Shown here piece by piece: positions 49,314 through 58,143 of a DNA stretch of 64,000 nucleotides. The stretch lies in assembly GCF_947494755.1 (NCBI RefSeq), contig NZ_CANLVZ010000005.1, positions 62,001-126,000 on the forward strand, read 5' to 3'. Origin of the DNA: an uncultured Tateyamaria sp. (GTDB taxonomy: Bacteria; Pseudomonadota; Alphaproteobacteria; Rhodobacterales; Rhodobacteraceae). A model generated the notes under the pieces. That model was not told the DNA's origin and searched no databases. It saw only the letters and a list, made by a program, of their open reading frames with translations. The first letter of the stretch is position 1. Each line of letters opens with the position of its first letter. Position numbers and translations under genes: made by a program.

Positions 49314-50588
49314 TCACGCTGCCCGGTTTTTGTTGGCCGCCTTCTTTGGTGGCGGTGGCGAGTTTGCGTCTATGAAGTCGAGCACCAGAGGCCGGATGTT
49401 GTTGCGCCAGCTGCGCCCCGCAAAGATGCCGTAATGGCCTGCGCCCGGCTCAACATGGCTGGCCTTTTTGCTGTCGGGAAGCCCTGTGCACAGATCGAGG
49501 GCGGCGACGCATTGGCCGGGTGCCGAAATGTCATCATCCGCACCTTCGACGGTTTTCACGGCCACGGTCGTGATCTTGCCGATATCGACCCGCTTGCCCG
49601 CCACGGTGAACAGGTTCTTGGCAATCTCGGCCCGTTTGAAAATCCGGTCCACGGTCGAGAGGTAGAATTCCGCCGTCATATCCATCACGGCCAGATATTC
49701 GTCGTAGAACTTGTTGTGTTTATCGTGGTCTGCCGCATCACCCCGGGCAACGGCACTGATCTGGTCCTGAAACGCCTTGGAGTGCTTTTCACTGTTCATC
49801 GACATGAAGGAGGCCAATTGCAGCAGGCCTGGATAGACCATACGCCCCACGCCCGGGTATTTGAACCCGACGCGCTGGATCATCATTTCCTCAAGCTGGC
49901 CCATGGTGACCCTATGCCCGAAGTCGGTCACGTCCGTGGCATTTGCATTGGGATCGATCGGCCCGCCGATCAGGGTGAGCGAGCGGGGCTGGGCCTTGGG
50001 GTCTTCTTCCGCCAGATAGGCGGTGGCGGCCAGTGTCAGCGGGGCCGGCTGGCACACGGCGATCACGTGGGTTTCGGGGCCCATATGGCGCATGTAGTCC
50101 ACCAGATAGAGCGTATAGTCCTCGATATCGAACTTGCCAGCGCTCACGGGGATGTCACGCGCATTGTGCCAATCGGTGATGTAGACCTCGCAGTCGGGCA
50201 TCAGGGACATCACGGTCGAGCGCAGCAACGTCGCGTAGTGGCCCGACATGGGAGCGACCAGCAAAACTTTGCGCTTGCGCGGCTTACGGCCAACCACATT
50301 GAAGTGCAGCAGGTCCCCAAAGGCCCCGGCGACTTCGATATCGACGCTGACCAGATGATCCTTGCCGTCCTCTTCCGCTGTAAACGAGGGGATGTTCCAA
50401 TCGGGTTTGACCACCATGCGCTGGAATGTGCGTTCTGTGACCTCGCCCCAGGCCCGCATCATTTCCATCGCCGGGTTGGGCACCATCGCGAAGGCCGGAT
50501 AGGCCCCGATGGCCTGCGCAGTGGCACCGAGCCACTGGTTTGTGTTCCGCATGGTTTCCATGAAGTCGTAGCTGGCCATAAAGCGCAT
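49314..50588 (-). CDS. phaZ: Intracellular poly(3-hydroxyalkanoate) depolymerase
   Basis: 'MVVKPDWNIPSFTAEEDGKDHLVSVDIEVAGAFGDLLHFNVV', 'VLLVAPMSGHYATLLRSTVMSLMPDCEVYITDWHNARDIPVSAGKFDIEDY'. Confidence 0.95.
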   Translation of the reverse strand: MRFMASYDFMETMRNTNQWLGATAQAIGAYPAFAMVPNPAMEMMRAWGEVTERTFQRMVVKPDWNIPSFTAEEDGKDHLVSVDIEVAGAFGDLLHFNVVGRKPRKRKVLLVAPMSGHYATLLRSTVMSLMPDCEVYITDWHNARDIPVSAGKFDIEDYTLYLVDYMRHMGPETHVIAVCQPAPLTLAATAYLAEEDPKAQPRSLTLIGGPIDPNANATDVTDFGHRVTMGQLEEMMIQRVGFKYPGVGRMVYPGLLQLASFMSMNSEKHSKAFQDQISAVARGDAADHDKHNKFYDEYLAVMDMTAEFYLSTVDRIFKRAEIAKNLFTVAGKRVDIGKITTVAVKTVEGADDDISAPGQCVAALDLCTGLPDSKKASHVEPGAGHYGIFAGRSWRNNIRPLVLDFIDANSPPPPKKAANKNRAA

Positions 50589-50701
50589 AACATTTCCTTC
50601 GTACCCTAGGGGCCGGTGCATGCCGTGCGCATACATCGGACGGTTTGTCGCTTTGCCCCCTGAAACATGCGACCATACATACAGGCGGTGCGTTCCCAAG
50701 C

Positions 50702-50718
50702 GCACATGCTGCATGTGC
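50702..50718. promoter_or_regulatory. TGC-rich perfect dyad upstream of phaC, candidate PhaR operator
   Basis: GCACATGC-T-GCATGTGC, 24 bp upstream of the phaC ATG. Confidence 0.5.
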
Positions 50719-50742
50719 AAACATTACGAGGAAGACATTAAT

Positions 50743-52548
50743 ATGACAACCAACGACACAACAGATGGTGTCGTCTCTGGCGAAAACCTCGACAAATTGA
50801 ACACAAACTTGCGCAAAGTTGAGGAGTTGACGCAGCGACTCACGCAGGTTTTGACGCACCGCAGCACGCATAACGCGGCCCTTGATGGTCCGAATCAGGA
50901 GTTGTTCAACAAGGCGGCCACCGCCTATTGGCACGAAGCCTTCCGTGACCCGGCCAAGGTGCTTGAGCATCAATTGCAGTTCTGGTCAAAATCCGTGACC
51001 CATTTTGTCGAGGCCCAACAGGTGCTGGCCAGTGGCAAGCTGGCAGCCCCCGCCGATCCCGGCCCTAAGGACCGCCGCTTTGCCAATCCGCTCTGGGACA
51101 CGCACCCCTATTTCAACTACGTCAAACAGCAATATCTGATCAATGCTGCCGCCGTGACCCAAGCCGTCGAGGATGTGACGGACATGGACCCGGCTGAGAA
51201 ACAACGCCTTGCTTACTTCTCGCGTCAGATCGTGGATATGATGTCGCCGACCAACTTTCTGGCCACCAATCCGGATGCTTTGGAAAAGGCTGTCGCGACC
51301 GAAGGGCACTCATTGGTCAAAGGGCTCGAGAACCTGATTTCCGATCTTGAGGCCAACAATGGCGAGCTGATCGTAAAACTGGCGGATGACACCGCGTTCG
51401 AATTGGGCCGCAACATCGCCACTACGCCCGGCAAGGTCGTGTTCCGTAACCGCATGATGGAGCTGATCCAGTACACGCCCACCACCGAAAAGGTGCACAA
51501 GACTCCTGTGGTGCTGTTTCCGCCGTGGATCAACAAATTCTACATCCTCGACCTCAAGGAACAGAACAGCCTTGTGAAATGGATTGTCGAGCAGGGGCAC
51601 ACCCTGTTCGTGGTCTCGTGGGTCAACCCGGATGCGGCCTATGCCGGTGTCGGTCTCGAAGACTATATCAATGACGGATATCTGGCCGCCATCGGAGAGG
51701 CGAAGGCGATCACGGGTGAAAAGCAGGTCAACGCCATCGGTTACTGTATCGCGGGAACCACACTGTCGCTGACCCTGTCGCTGCTGAAACAGCGCAAGGA
51801 CAAGTCGATCAAATCGGCGACCTTCTTTACAGCCCTGACGGATTTCGGCGATCAGGGGGAGTTTGCACCGTTCCTGACAGACGACTTTATCGATGGAATC
51901 GAGGCGGAATGCGCCGATAAGGGGATATTGCCCTCGGTCATCATGGCGCGCACCTTTACCTATCTGCGCTCGAACGACCTTGTGTATACCCCCGCCATCA
52001 AAAGCTACATGATGGGAGAAACGCCGCCCGCCTTTGATTTGCTTTATTGGAACGGGGACGGGGCAAACCTGCCGGCTAAGATGGCGATGCAATATCTGCG
52101 GGGTCTGTGCCAACGCAACGAACTGGCCGAAGGCGGCTTTGATCTGATGGGCCATCACCTGACGCTGGATGACATTGATGTCCCACTTTGTGCGATTGCC
52201 TGCGAGACGGATCATATCGCGCCGTGGAAGGACAGCTATCGCGGCATTCAGCAGATGGGGTCCAAGGACAAGACGTTCATCATGACCCAGTCTGGCCACA
52301 TCGCAGGGATCGTAAACCCGCCCTCCAAAAACAAGTACGGTCACTATACAAACCCGGACCTGAAGCTGGATCACGAAGCATGGCTGGCCTCGGCTGACTT
52401 CAATGAAGGATCGTGGTGGCCTCGGTGGGGTGCCTGGCTGAAAAAGCGGGCAGGGGCCATGGTCAAGGCGCGTGAACCGGGTGATTCTGAGCATCCCATC
52501 CTCGGAGATGCCCCCGGAACTTACGTAAGCGTCAAGGCAAAGTCCTGA
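50743..52548 (+). CDS. phaC: Class I poly(3-hydroxyalkanoate) synthase
   Basis: Lipase-box-like 'NAIGYCIAGTTLS'; 'TPVVLFPPWINKFYILDLKEQNSLVKWIVEQGHTLFVVSWVNPD'. Confidence 0.97.
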   Translation: MTTNDTTDGVVSGENLDKLNTNLRKVEELTQRLTQVLTHRSTHNAALDGPNQELFNKAATAYWHEAFRDPAKVLEHQLQFWSKSVTHFVEAQQVLASGKLAAPADPGPKDRRFANPLWDTHPYFNYVKQQYLINAAAVTQAVEDVTDMDPAEKQRLAYFSRQIVDMMSPTNFLATNPDALEKAVATEGHSLVKGLENLISDLEANNGELIVKLADDTAFELGRNIATTPGKVVFRNRMMELIQYTPTTEKVHKTPVVLFPPWINKFYILDLKEQNSLVKWIVEQGHTLFVVSWVNPDAAYAGVGLEDYINDGYLAAIGEAKAITGEKQVNAIGYCIAGTTLSLTLSLLKQRKDKSIKSATFFTALTDFGDQGEFAPFLTDDFIDGIEAECADKGILPSVIMARTFTYLRSNDLVYTPAIKSYMMGETPPAFDLLYWNGDGANLPAKMAMQYLRGLCQRNELAEGGFDLMGHHLTLDDIDVPLCAIACETDHIAPWKDSYRGIQQMGSKDKTFIMTQSGHIAGIVNPPSKNKYGHYTNPDLKLDHEAWLASADFNEGSWWPRWGAWLKKRAGAMVKAREPGDSEHPILGDAPGTYVSVKAKS

Positions 52549-52586
52549 TTTCGCTCACTCTTTCCCTTGGGTAAATCTTTTTTGCC

Positions 52587-52621
52587 GCAGCGCAGCATTT
52601 TTACTTGAAATGCCGCGCTGC
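52587..52621. promoter_or_regulatory. TGC-rich inverted repeat between phaC and phaP
   Basis: GCAGCGCAGCATTT / AAATGCCGCGCTGC, 14-nt arms with one mismatch, 7-nt loop. Confidence 0.5.
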
Positions 52622-52689
52622 AGCATACATATTGCTCTCAGACGCAGGAAACGCGAGAATGATCTCGCAGCGATAAGAGGAAGAGTACC

Positions 52690-53142
52690 ATGGCTAAGAC
52701 AACTACACCTGACATGACCGCAATGTTCAAAGACGTGATGGGCTCGTTCCCCGTCGACACAGCGGCTATGGAAGACGCGTTCAAGACAGCGACATCGCTG
52801 AACGAAAAACTGAGCACCGTCGCTATCGACGCCGCCGAAAAATCGACAGAAATCTCGTCCAAGTGGACAAAAGAAACTCTGGCGAAACTGGCAGACATGT
52901 CCAAAGCGAAAACCGAGCCAGCTGACTACGCCAAAGCGATGACCGATTTCGCCTCCGCTTACGCCGAAGTGACATCCGAGCATATGGCCGCCTTCGCCGA
53001 AGTTGCGAAGAAAGTCCAGATGGACACAGTTGAGCTGATGATGGCCGCTGGCAAAGACATGAGCGAAGACGCGCAAGCCGCCGTAACCAAAGCAACAGGC
53101 GACATGACAGCGGCTGCGAAAAAAGCGACTGCTGGCAAGTAA
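52690..53142 (+). CDS. phaP: Phasin
   Basis: SD 'AAGAGGAAGAG'; amphipathic helical phasin-family sequence next to phaC. Confidence 0.88.
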   Translation: MAKTTTPDMTAMFKDVMGSFPVDTAAMEDAFKTATSLNEKLSTVAIDAAEKSTEISSKWTKETLAKLADMSKAKTEPADYAKAMTDFASAYAEVTSEHMAAFAEVAKKVQMDTVELMMAAGKDMSEDAQAAVTKATGDMTAAAKKATAGK

Positions 53143-53195
53143 GCACTATCGAGATATCGCGCCGTATTTCCTCCCTGAAATGGTGCGATGACTTT

Positions 53196-53225
53196 GGCGG
53201 GTCCCTGCTTGGGATCCGCCTTTTT
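53196..53225 (+). terminator. Rho-independent terminator after phaP
   Basis: GGCGGGTCCC-TGCTT-GGGATCCGCC-TTTTT. Confidence 0.9.
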
Positions 53226-53235
53226 CGTGTCTGCC

Positions 53236-54111
53236 CTACTTTTTCAGATGATCGGCCAGCCAGTCATAGACCCGGCGCACGCGCGGTGTGCTGCGCAGAT
53301 CGGGGTGGGCCGTGAGCCACATGGGCACGATGGCCAACGTCTCGGCACCGGACACACAGATCAGGTTGGGGTCCGCATCGCCGATGCTGCGCTGCATGAA
53401 CCCGATGCCTGCACCGGCCTGTACCAGCGCCCAACAGACCACCTGATCATCGCTGCGAAACGCAAAGAAGTCGCGATTGACCTCGTGCCCGGCGGCCCGG
53501 AACCCGTCAATGATCAGTGTCGAGCGGTCGTAGCCGATCACATCGTGGTTCAGCACATCTGCAATGTCTTTGGGGGCTCCGCGCCGCGCGATATAGCTGC
53601 GCGCCGCATAGGCGGCGACCGGCATGTCACGCAGATGCCGTGTGATGACATCGTTCTGGGTAGGGCGGTACATGCGCAACGCGATATCCGCCTCGCGCCG
53701 CAGCAGGTTGTCGGTGCTGTCCGAGGCGACCACCTCGATGATGATGTCCGGATAGGTGAGCCGCAGCGCGCTGATGGCGTCCGGCAACAGATAGGCTGCA
53801 ACCACCTGGCTTGCCGTGATCCGCACCGTTCCGCTCAGATCGCTATGCGTGCTTTTGGTATGAAAACGCGCGGCGGCATCTGACATTTGCATGGCATGTG
53901 CCATCAACTCGGTGCCCGCAACGGTCGGCGTCATCCCCCCGAGGCTGCGATCAAAGAGCCGCGTGCCCAGATCGCTTTCAAGCGCCGTGATGTGGCGCGA
54001 CAAGGTGGGCTGGCTGGTCCCGACCGCACGCGCCGCGGCTGACAAGGACCCGTGTTCGGCCACCGCAGCAAAGGATTGGATGTGAGACCAGTCAGTTTGG
54101 GACATTGGCAT
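53236..54111 (-). CDS. LysR-family transcriptional regulator
   Basis: 'DWSHIQSFAAVAEHGSLSAAARAVGTSQPTLSRHITALESDLGTRLFDRSLGGMTPT'. Confidence 0.95.
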   Translation of the reverse strand: MPMSQTDWSHIQSFAAVAEHGSLSAAARAVGTSQPTLSRHITALESDLGTRLFDRSLGGMTPTVAGTELMAHAMQMSDAAARFHTKSTHSDLSGTVRITASQVVAAYLLPDAISALRLTYPDIIIEVVASDSTDNLLRREADIALRMYRPTQNDVITRHLRDMPVAAYAARSYIARRGAPKDIADVLNHDVIGYDRSTLIIDGFRAAGHEVNRDFFAFRSDDQVVCWALVQAGAGIGFMQRSIGDADPNLICVSGAETLAIVPMWLTAHPDLRSTPRVRRVYDWLADHLKK

Positions 54112-54211
54112 GTATCCATTTTTGAATAGACAATATCAGATTTGACCAAATGCTATTCGATTTTGACTCGCGTATCTATCCCCCTAGAGCAACCCAACAA
54201 GGAGAAGTGAC

Positions 54212-55147
54212 ATGGAATCGGTGATCGTTTTAGGTGCAAAAGGACGGTTCGGACGCGCGGCTGTGGCCGGATTTCGCGCGGCAGGGTGGCGGGTGACAGA
54301 GTTGGCGCGCGCCTGGCCCGAAGAGGGGACCGGCCGTGTGACTGCGGACGTCACGGACACAGCGGCGGTCGTGCAGGCCTGCATGGGCCATGATGTGATC
54401 GTCAACGCGGTGCATCCCCCCTATCCGCAATGGAGCGAGATGGTGCCAAAGATCACCTCCACCGTGATTGCCGCCGCCAAGGCAAGCGGTGCGACCGTGT
54501 TGATCCCGGGCAATGTCTACAATTACGGCACGAGCATGCCGGAACGGTTGTCGGAAACCTCGCCGTGGGTCGGCGATACAAAGAAGGGCGCAATTCGCAT
54601 CCGTATGGAGAGTGCGTTCCGCGACAGCGGCGTGCGCACCATCGTGCTGCGGGGCGGCGATTTTATCGACGGGGCCGACACGGGCAACTGGTTCGAGACA
54701 TATATCACCGCCAAAGCCGACAAGGGCAAGCTGACCTATCCGGGCAAACGCGACCGGGTGCATGCCTGGTCCTATCTGCCGGATATGGGCCGTGCGGCGG
54801 CTGCATTGGCGGGCAAGCGCGCTGAGTTCAGCAGCTTTGAGGAGTTCGGGTTTGGGGGCTATGCGCTCACGGGCGACGCGCTTATTGCTTTGACCGAGGG
54901 CGCTTTGGGCCGCCCCATGAAAGTGTCCGGCTTTCCCTGGTTTGCCATCAAGACCATGGCATTGTGGTCGCCGCTGATGCGCGAAGTGCTCGAGATGCGC
55001 TATCTGTGGAACGCGCCGCATCATCTGGATGGATCCAAATTGCGCGCCGCCTTGCCTGATTTTGTGGAGACGCCGGTCGAGGCGGCCTTTGCGCAGGCCC
55101 TGTCAAAGCATACGCAAGCGAATGTTTTGCAATCGGCTCTAGCGTGA
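54212..55147 (+). CDS. NAD-dependent epimerase/dehydratase (Rossmann, SDR-like)
   Basis: 'SVIVLGAKGRFGRAAVAGFRAAGWRVTELARAW', 'IPGNVYNYGTSMPERLSETSPW'; divergent from the LysR gene. Confidence 0.88.
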   Translation: MESVIVLGAKGRFGRAAVAGFRAAGWRVTELARAWPEEGTGRVTADVTDTAAVVQACMGHDVIVNAVHPPYPQWSEMVPKITSTVIAAAKASGATVLIPGNVYNYGTSMPERLSETSPWVGDTKKGAIRIRMESAFRDSGVRTIVLRGGDFIDGADTGNWFETYITAKADKGKLTYPGKRDRVHAWSYLPDMGRAAAALAGKRAEFSSFEEFGFGGYALTGDALIALTEGALGRPMKVSGFPWFAIKTMALWSPLMREVLEMRYLWNAPHHLDGSKLRAALPDFVETPVEAAFAQALSKHTQANVLQSALA

Positions 55148-55207
55148 TGGATGGCTAATTTTCCCCAAATGCGCGCAACGCTTTCTTTTTGCGAAACCTG
55201 CGCCTAA

Positions 55208-55220
55208 GCTGCAATGCAGC
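55208..55220. promoter_or_regulatory. GCTGC-AAT-GCAGC dyad in front of phaR, candidate autoregulatory PhaR operator
   Basis: Perfect CTGC-N3-GCAG, 20 bp upstream of the phaR GTG. Confidence 0.6.
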
Positions 55221-55240
55221 GAAACCGGGGAGAGCGGCAC

Positions 55241-55795
55241 GTGACAGACAAACCAGCACCATTGTTGATCAAGCGCTATGCGAGCCGGCGTCTCTATAAC
55301 ACCGAGACCAGCGATTATGTGACGCTCGAAGATATCTCGGGCTTTATCCGGGATGGGCGCGAGGTGCAGATCGTGGACCTTAAGACCGGCGATGATCTGA
55401 CCCGCCAATACCTGCTTCAGATCATTGCCGAACATGAAAGCCGCGGTGAAAGCGTTCTGCCGGTGGATGTGCTGAACGATCTGGTGCGCAGCTATATGGG
55501 GGGCGGGGTGTCTGTTGTGCCCCAATTCCTGCAAGCCTCGTTCGAGATGCTGCGCGATGGTCAAAGCAAGGTGGTCGAGAATATGAGCGCCATCAATCCG
55601 ATGACCAAGATGCCCGGTTTCGAGGCGATGCAGGCGCAGCAAAAAGCCTTTATGAAGGCGATGACCGGGGGGATGCCAACGCCCTGGACGGGTGCCGCGA
55701 CATCTGGCCCTGAAGCCTCCGATGGGTCCGAAGATCTGGAGGCCATCAAGAAGCAGTTGGCCGAGTTGCAGGAAAAACTGTCCAAGATGAGCTGA
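55241..55795 (+). CDS. phaR: Polyhydroxyalkanoate synthesis repressor
   Basis: 'LLIKRYASRRLYNTETSDYVTLEDISGFIRDGREVQIVDLKTGDDLTRQYLLQIIAEHES'. Confidence 0.96.
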   Translation: MTDKPAPLLIKRYASRRLYNTETSDYVTLEDISGFIRDGREVQIVDLKTGDDLTRQYLLQIIAEHESRGESVLPVDVLNDLVRSYMGGGVSVVPQFLQASFEMLRDGQSKVVENMSAINPMTKMPGFEAMQAQQKAFMKAMTGGMPTPWTGAATSGPEASDGSEDLEAIKKQLAELQEKLSKMS

Positions 55796-55820
55796 CGGTC
55801 GGGCGCACCACAGGTGCGCC

Positions 55821-56717
55821 TTACGTGATTGGCGTGCGGTATTTTTCTTGGCTGATCCAGTCAAAGTATCGCTGTCTGAGGTCCGTCGCCACTGGCCCCG
55901 CCGCCCCGTTCGAAAAGTGGTGTTGGTCGACCCGCGCCACCGGAATGACCCCACCACCCGAGGACGACAGAAAGACTTCGTCGGCGCGCCACAGTTCTTC
56001 GAGCGGCAGGGGCCGCGTTTGTGTCTTCAGCCCCGCCTCTGCGCACATTTCCAGCACTGTGGCCCGCGTGATCCCGTGCAGAACGCCATGGTCTGAGGTC
56101 ACAACCGTGTCCCCAAACACTCCAAATACGTTGAACCCCGGCCCTTCGGTCACATTGTCTGCGTGATCCAGTAGTATGGTCGTCTCGAACCCGTTGTCCT
56201 TGGCCTCGAACAGGCCGGATGTGAAATCGCCCCAGTGGTAGTTCTTGACCCGTGGGTTCACGCTGTCGGCCGGGATGCGGCGGACGGATTTGGCGATCCA
56301 GACCGAGGTGCCTTTGGCCGCAGTCTCGGGCGTCACGATGTGCACATACGGCACGCACCATGCGTAGAAGTGATTGGCGCAGTCGCGCGGGTCCCGGCTG
56401 CCTGCCACCGGGTTGCGTCCGCGTGCAGCTACCATCGCCACATAGGCGTCGCTTAGGCCTGACGCCTTGACCATGGCGTTGAGCGCGCTGCAGATGTCGC
56501 ACCGGTCCATGCCAATGTCGTATCTGGTGGCGGTCAGCGAGGTGATAAACCGCGTTACATAATCGTCCAGCCGGAAGAACGCGCCCTGCCAGACCGGAAC
56601 CACATCATAGGCGATGTCGGAATGCGTCAGCCCCCAGTCCGTGACCGGGATTGCGGCTTGGTCGATGGGGATGATCTGGCCACCCATCCAGGCGGCCCCT
56701 TTGGAGAGGTCTGTCAT
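55821..56717 (-). CDS. Class IV aminotransferase (BCAT/D-amino-acid transaminase-like)
   Basis: 'WGLTHSDIAYDVVPVWQGAFFRLDDYVTRF', 'VNPRVKNYHWGDFTSGLFEAKDNGFETTILLDHADNVTEGPGFNVFGV', 'LSSSGGGVIPV'. Confidence 0.92.
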   Translation of the reverse strand: MTDLSKGAAWMGGQIIPIDQAAIPVTDWGLTHSDIAYDVVPVWQGAFFRLDDYVTRFITSLTATRYDIGMDRCDICSALNAMVKASGLSDAYVAMVAARGRNPVAGSRDPRDCANHFYAWCVPYVHIVTPETAAKGTSVWIAKSVRRIPADSVNPRVKNYHWGDFTSGLFEAKDNGFETTILLDHADNVTEGPGFNVFGVFGDTVVTSDHGVLHGITRATVLEMCAEAGLKTQTRPLPLEELWRADEVFLSSSGGGVIPVARVDQHHFSNGAAGPVATDLRQRYFDWISQEKYRTPIT

Positions 56718-56793
56718 GGGCCGCAGCGTAGTGGATCGCGTAAAGAGGTAAAGAGGCTCCGGCCTCCAGCCAAGAGGCGGGGATACCTTGAGC

Positions 56794-56850
56794 GGGGGCT
56801 CTGCCCCCGGGCTTACGCCCTCCCCCGAGGTATTTGGGGCGAAAGGATGA
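56794..56850 (+). repeat. Two-hairpin intergenic repeat, copy C
   Basis: GGGGGCTCTGCCCCC + GGGC-TTAC-GCCC + TCCCCCGAGGTATTTGGGGCGAAAGGATGA. Confidence 0.8.
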
Positions 56851-56857
56851 TGTGGGG

Positions 56858-58045
56858 TCAGGTGCCGTAATTGCGCTGTGGTTCAGTTGCGTGGCTGATG
56901 GCCGTCAGGAGGACGTTAGCCACATCGTTGAGCGTGTCGGTGGGCAGATGTACGGGCAAGCGCACATCGCAGGCCCGCATCAGCATCGCCCGCGTTTGCG
57001 GCAGGTCCGGCAGGTCGGGGATGAATTGCCAGTTCCAGAACGCCCGTGCGTTGTCGGCGCTGGCACCGAACACCTGCACTTTGACACCGTTTTGTCCCGC
57101 AACGGCGACGAAATCCCCAACCTCCTCATCGCTCATGCCGATCAGGTTGAACTGGATGGAATCCGGTGCACGCTCCTCCCCCGGCAGGGGGGTGGGGACT
57201 TGAATATGGGCGCTTTGCCCGAGCAGGTCGGCGACATGATCGTGATTGCGTCGCCCGTCCGCCACTCTGCGCGCAAGGTGGGGCAGTTGCGGGCGGATCA
57301 CAGCGGCGCTGAGGTTCGAGAGCCGCAGATTGTAGAGCGGCAGCTGGTTCTGGTGCGCGTCAAAGGCGTCTTGCAGCACCGGGTGCTTTTTCCAGTTATG
57401 TTCATAGGCACCTGACATGATGATCGCCCGCGCAATCAGGTCTGCATCGTCAGTGATCATGATCCCGCCTTCGCCTGCGTTGATCATCTTGTAGGACTGG
57501 AAGGAAAAGCAGCCCACCCGGCCCATCGTCCCGATCTTGGCCCCGTTCCACGTGGTGCCGAGCGAGTGCGCTGCATCCTCGATGACAGGCACATCGGCGG
57601 CATGACACAGCGCCATGATCGCGTCCATGTCCGAGGTATGCCCGCGCATGTGGCTGACAATCACCGCGGAGACGTCCGGCAGCTTGGCAATGAAGTCGTC
57701 GATATCAATGCGGTAGTTGTCACCGACTTCGCATAGCACAGGCACGCAATCGGCGTGCACGACCGCCGAGGGCACGGCCGCAAAGGTGAAGCCGGGGATC
57801 AGCACGCGCGCGTCCCGCGGCAGGTCGAGCGCCTTGAGCGACAGGAACAGCGCGGCCGAGCAGGAGGACACGGCCAGTGCAAACTTGCTACCCATCATCT
57901 GCGCAAATTCGGCCTCGAGCAGACTGACGGGCGCGTCGCTGGCGGCGGTGTAGCGGAACAGGTCACCTGAGGCGAGCAGGCGGTCAATCTCGCTGCGGGC
58001 TGCAGGGGGGATGGCTTCGGCGCTGTGCATATCTGGCAGGGACAT
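56858..58045 (-). CDS. DegT/DnrJ/EryC1/StrS family aminotransferase
   Basis: 'VLIPGFTFAAVPSAVVHADCVPVLCEV', 'VIVSHMRGHTSDMDAI', 'VIEDAAHSLGTTWNGAKIGTMGRVGCFSFQSYKMINAGEGGIM' with PLP Lys. Confidence 0.93.
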   Translation of the reverse strand: MSLPDMHSAEAIPPAARSEIDRLLASGDLFRYTAASDAPVSLLEAEFAQMMGSKFALAVSSCSAALFLSLKALDLPRDARVLIPGFTFAAVPSAVVHADCVPVLCEVGDNYRIDIDDFIAKLPDVSAVIVSHMRGHTSDMDAIMALCHAADVPVIEDAAHSLGTTWNGAKIGTMGRVGCFSFQSYKMINAGEGGIMITDDADLIARAIIMSGAYEHNWKKHPVLQDAFDAHQNQLPLYNLRLSNLSAAVIRPQLPHLARRVADGRRNHDHVADLLGQSAHIQVPTPLPGEERAPDSIQFNLIGMSDEEVGDFVAVAGQNGVKVQVFGASADNARAFWNWQFIPDLPDLPQTRAMLMRACDVRLPVHLPTDTLNDVANVLLTAISHATEPQRNYGT

Positions 58046-58143
58046 ATTTCAGAATCCTTATGCTTGGTTTTCATATCTATTAAATCAGCAGCGGCGCAAA
58101 GGAAACAGTTTTGTGAGCGCAGTCTCAAACGGGCCGATTGCGT

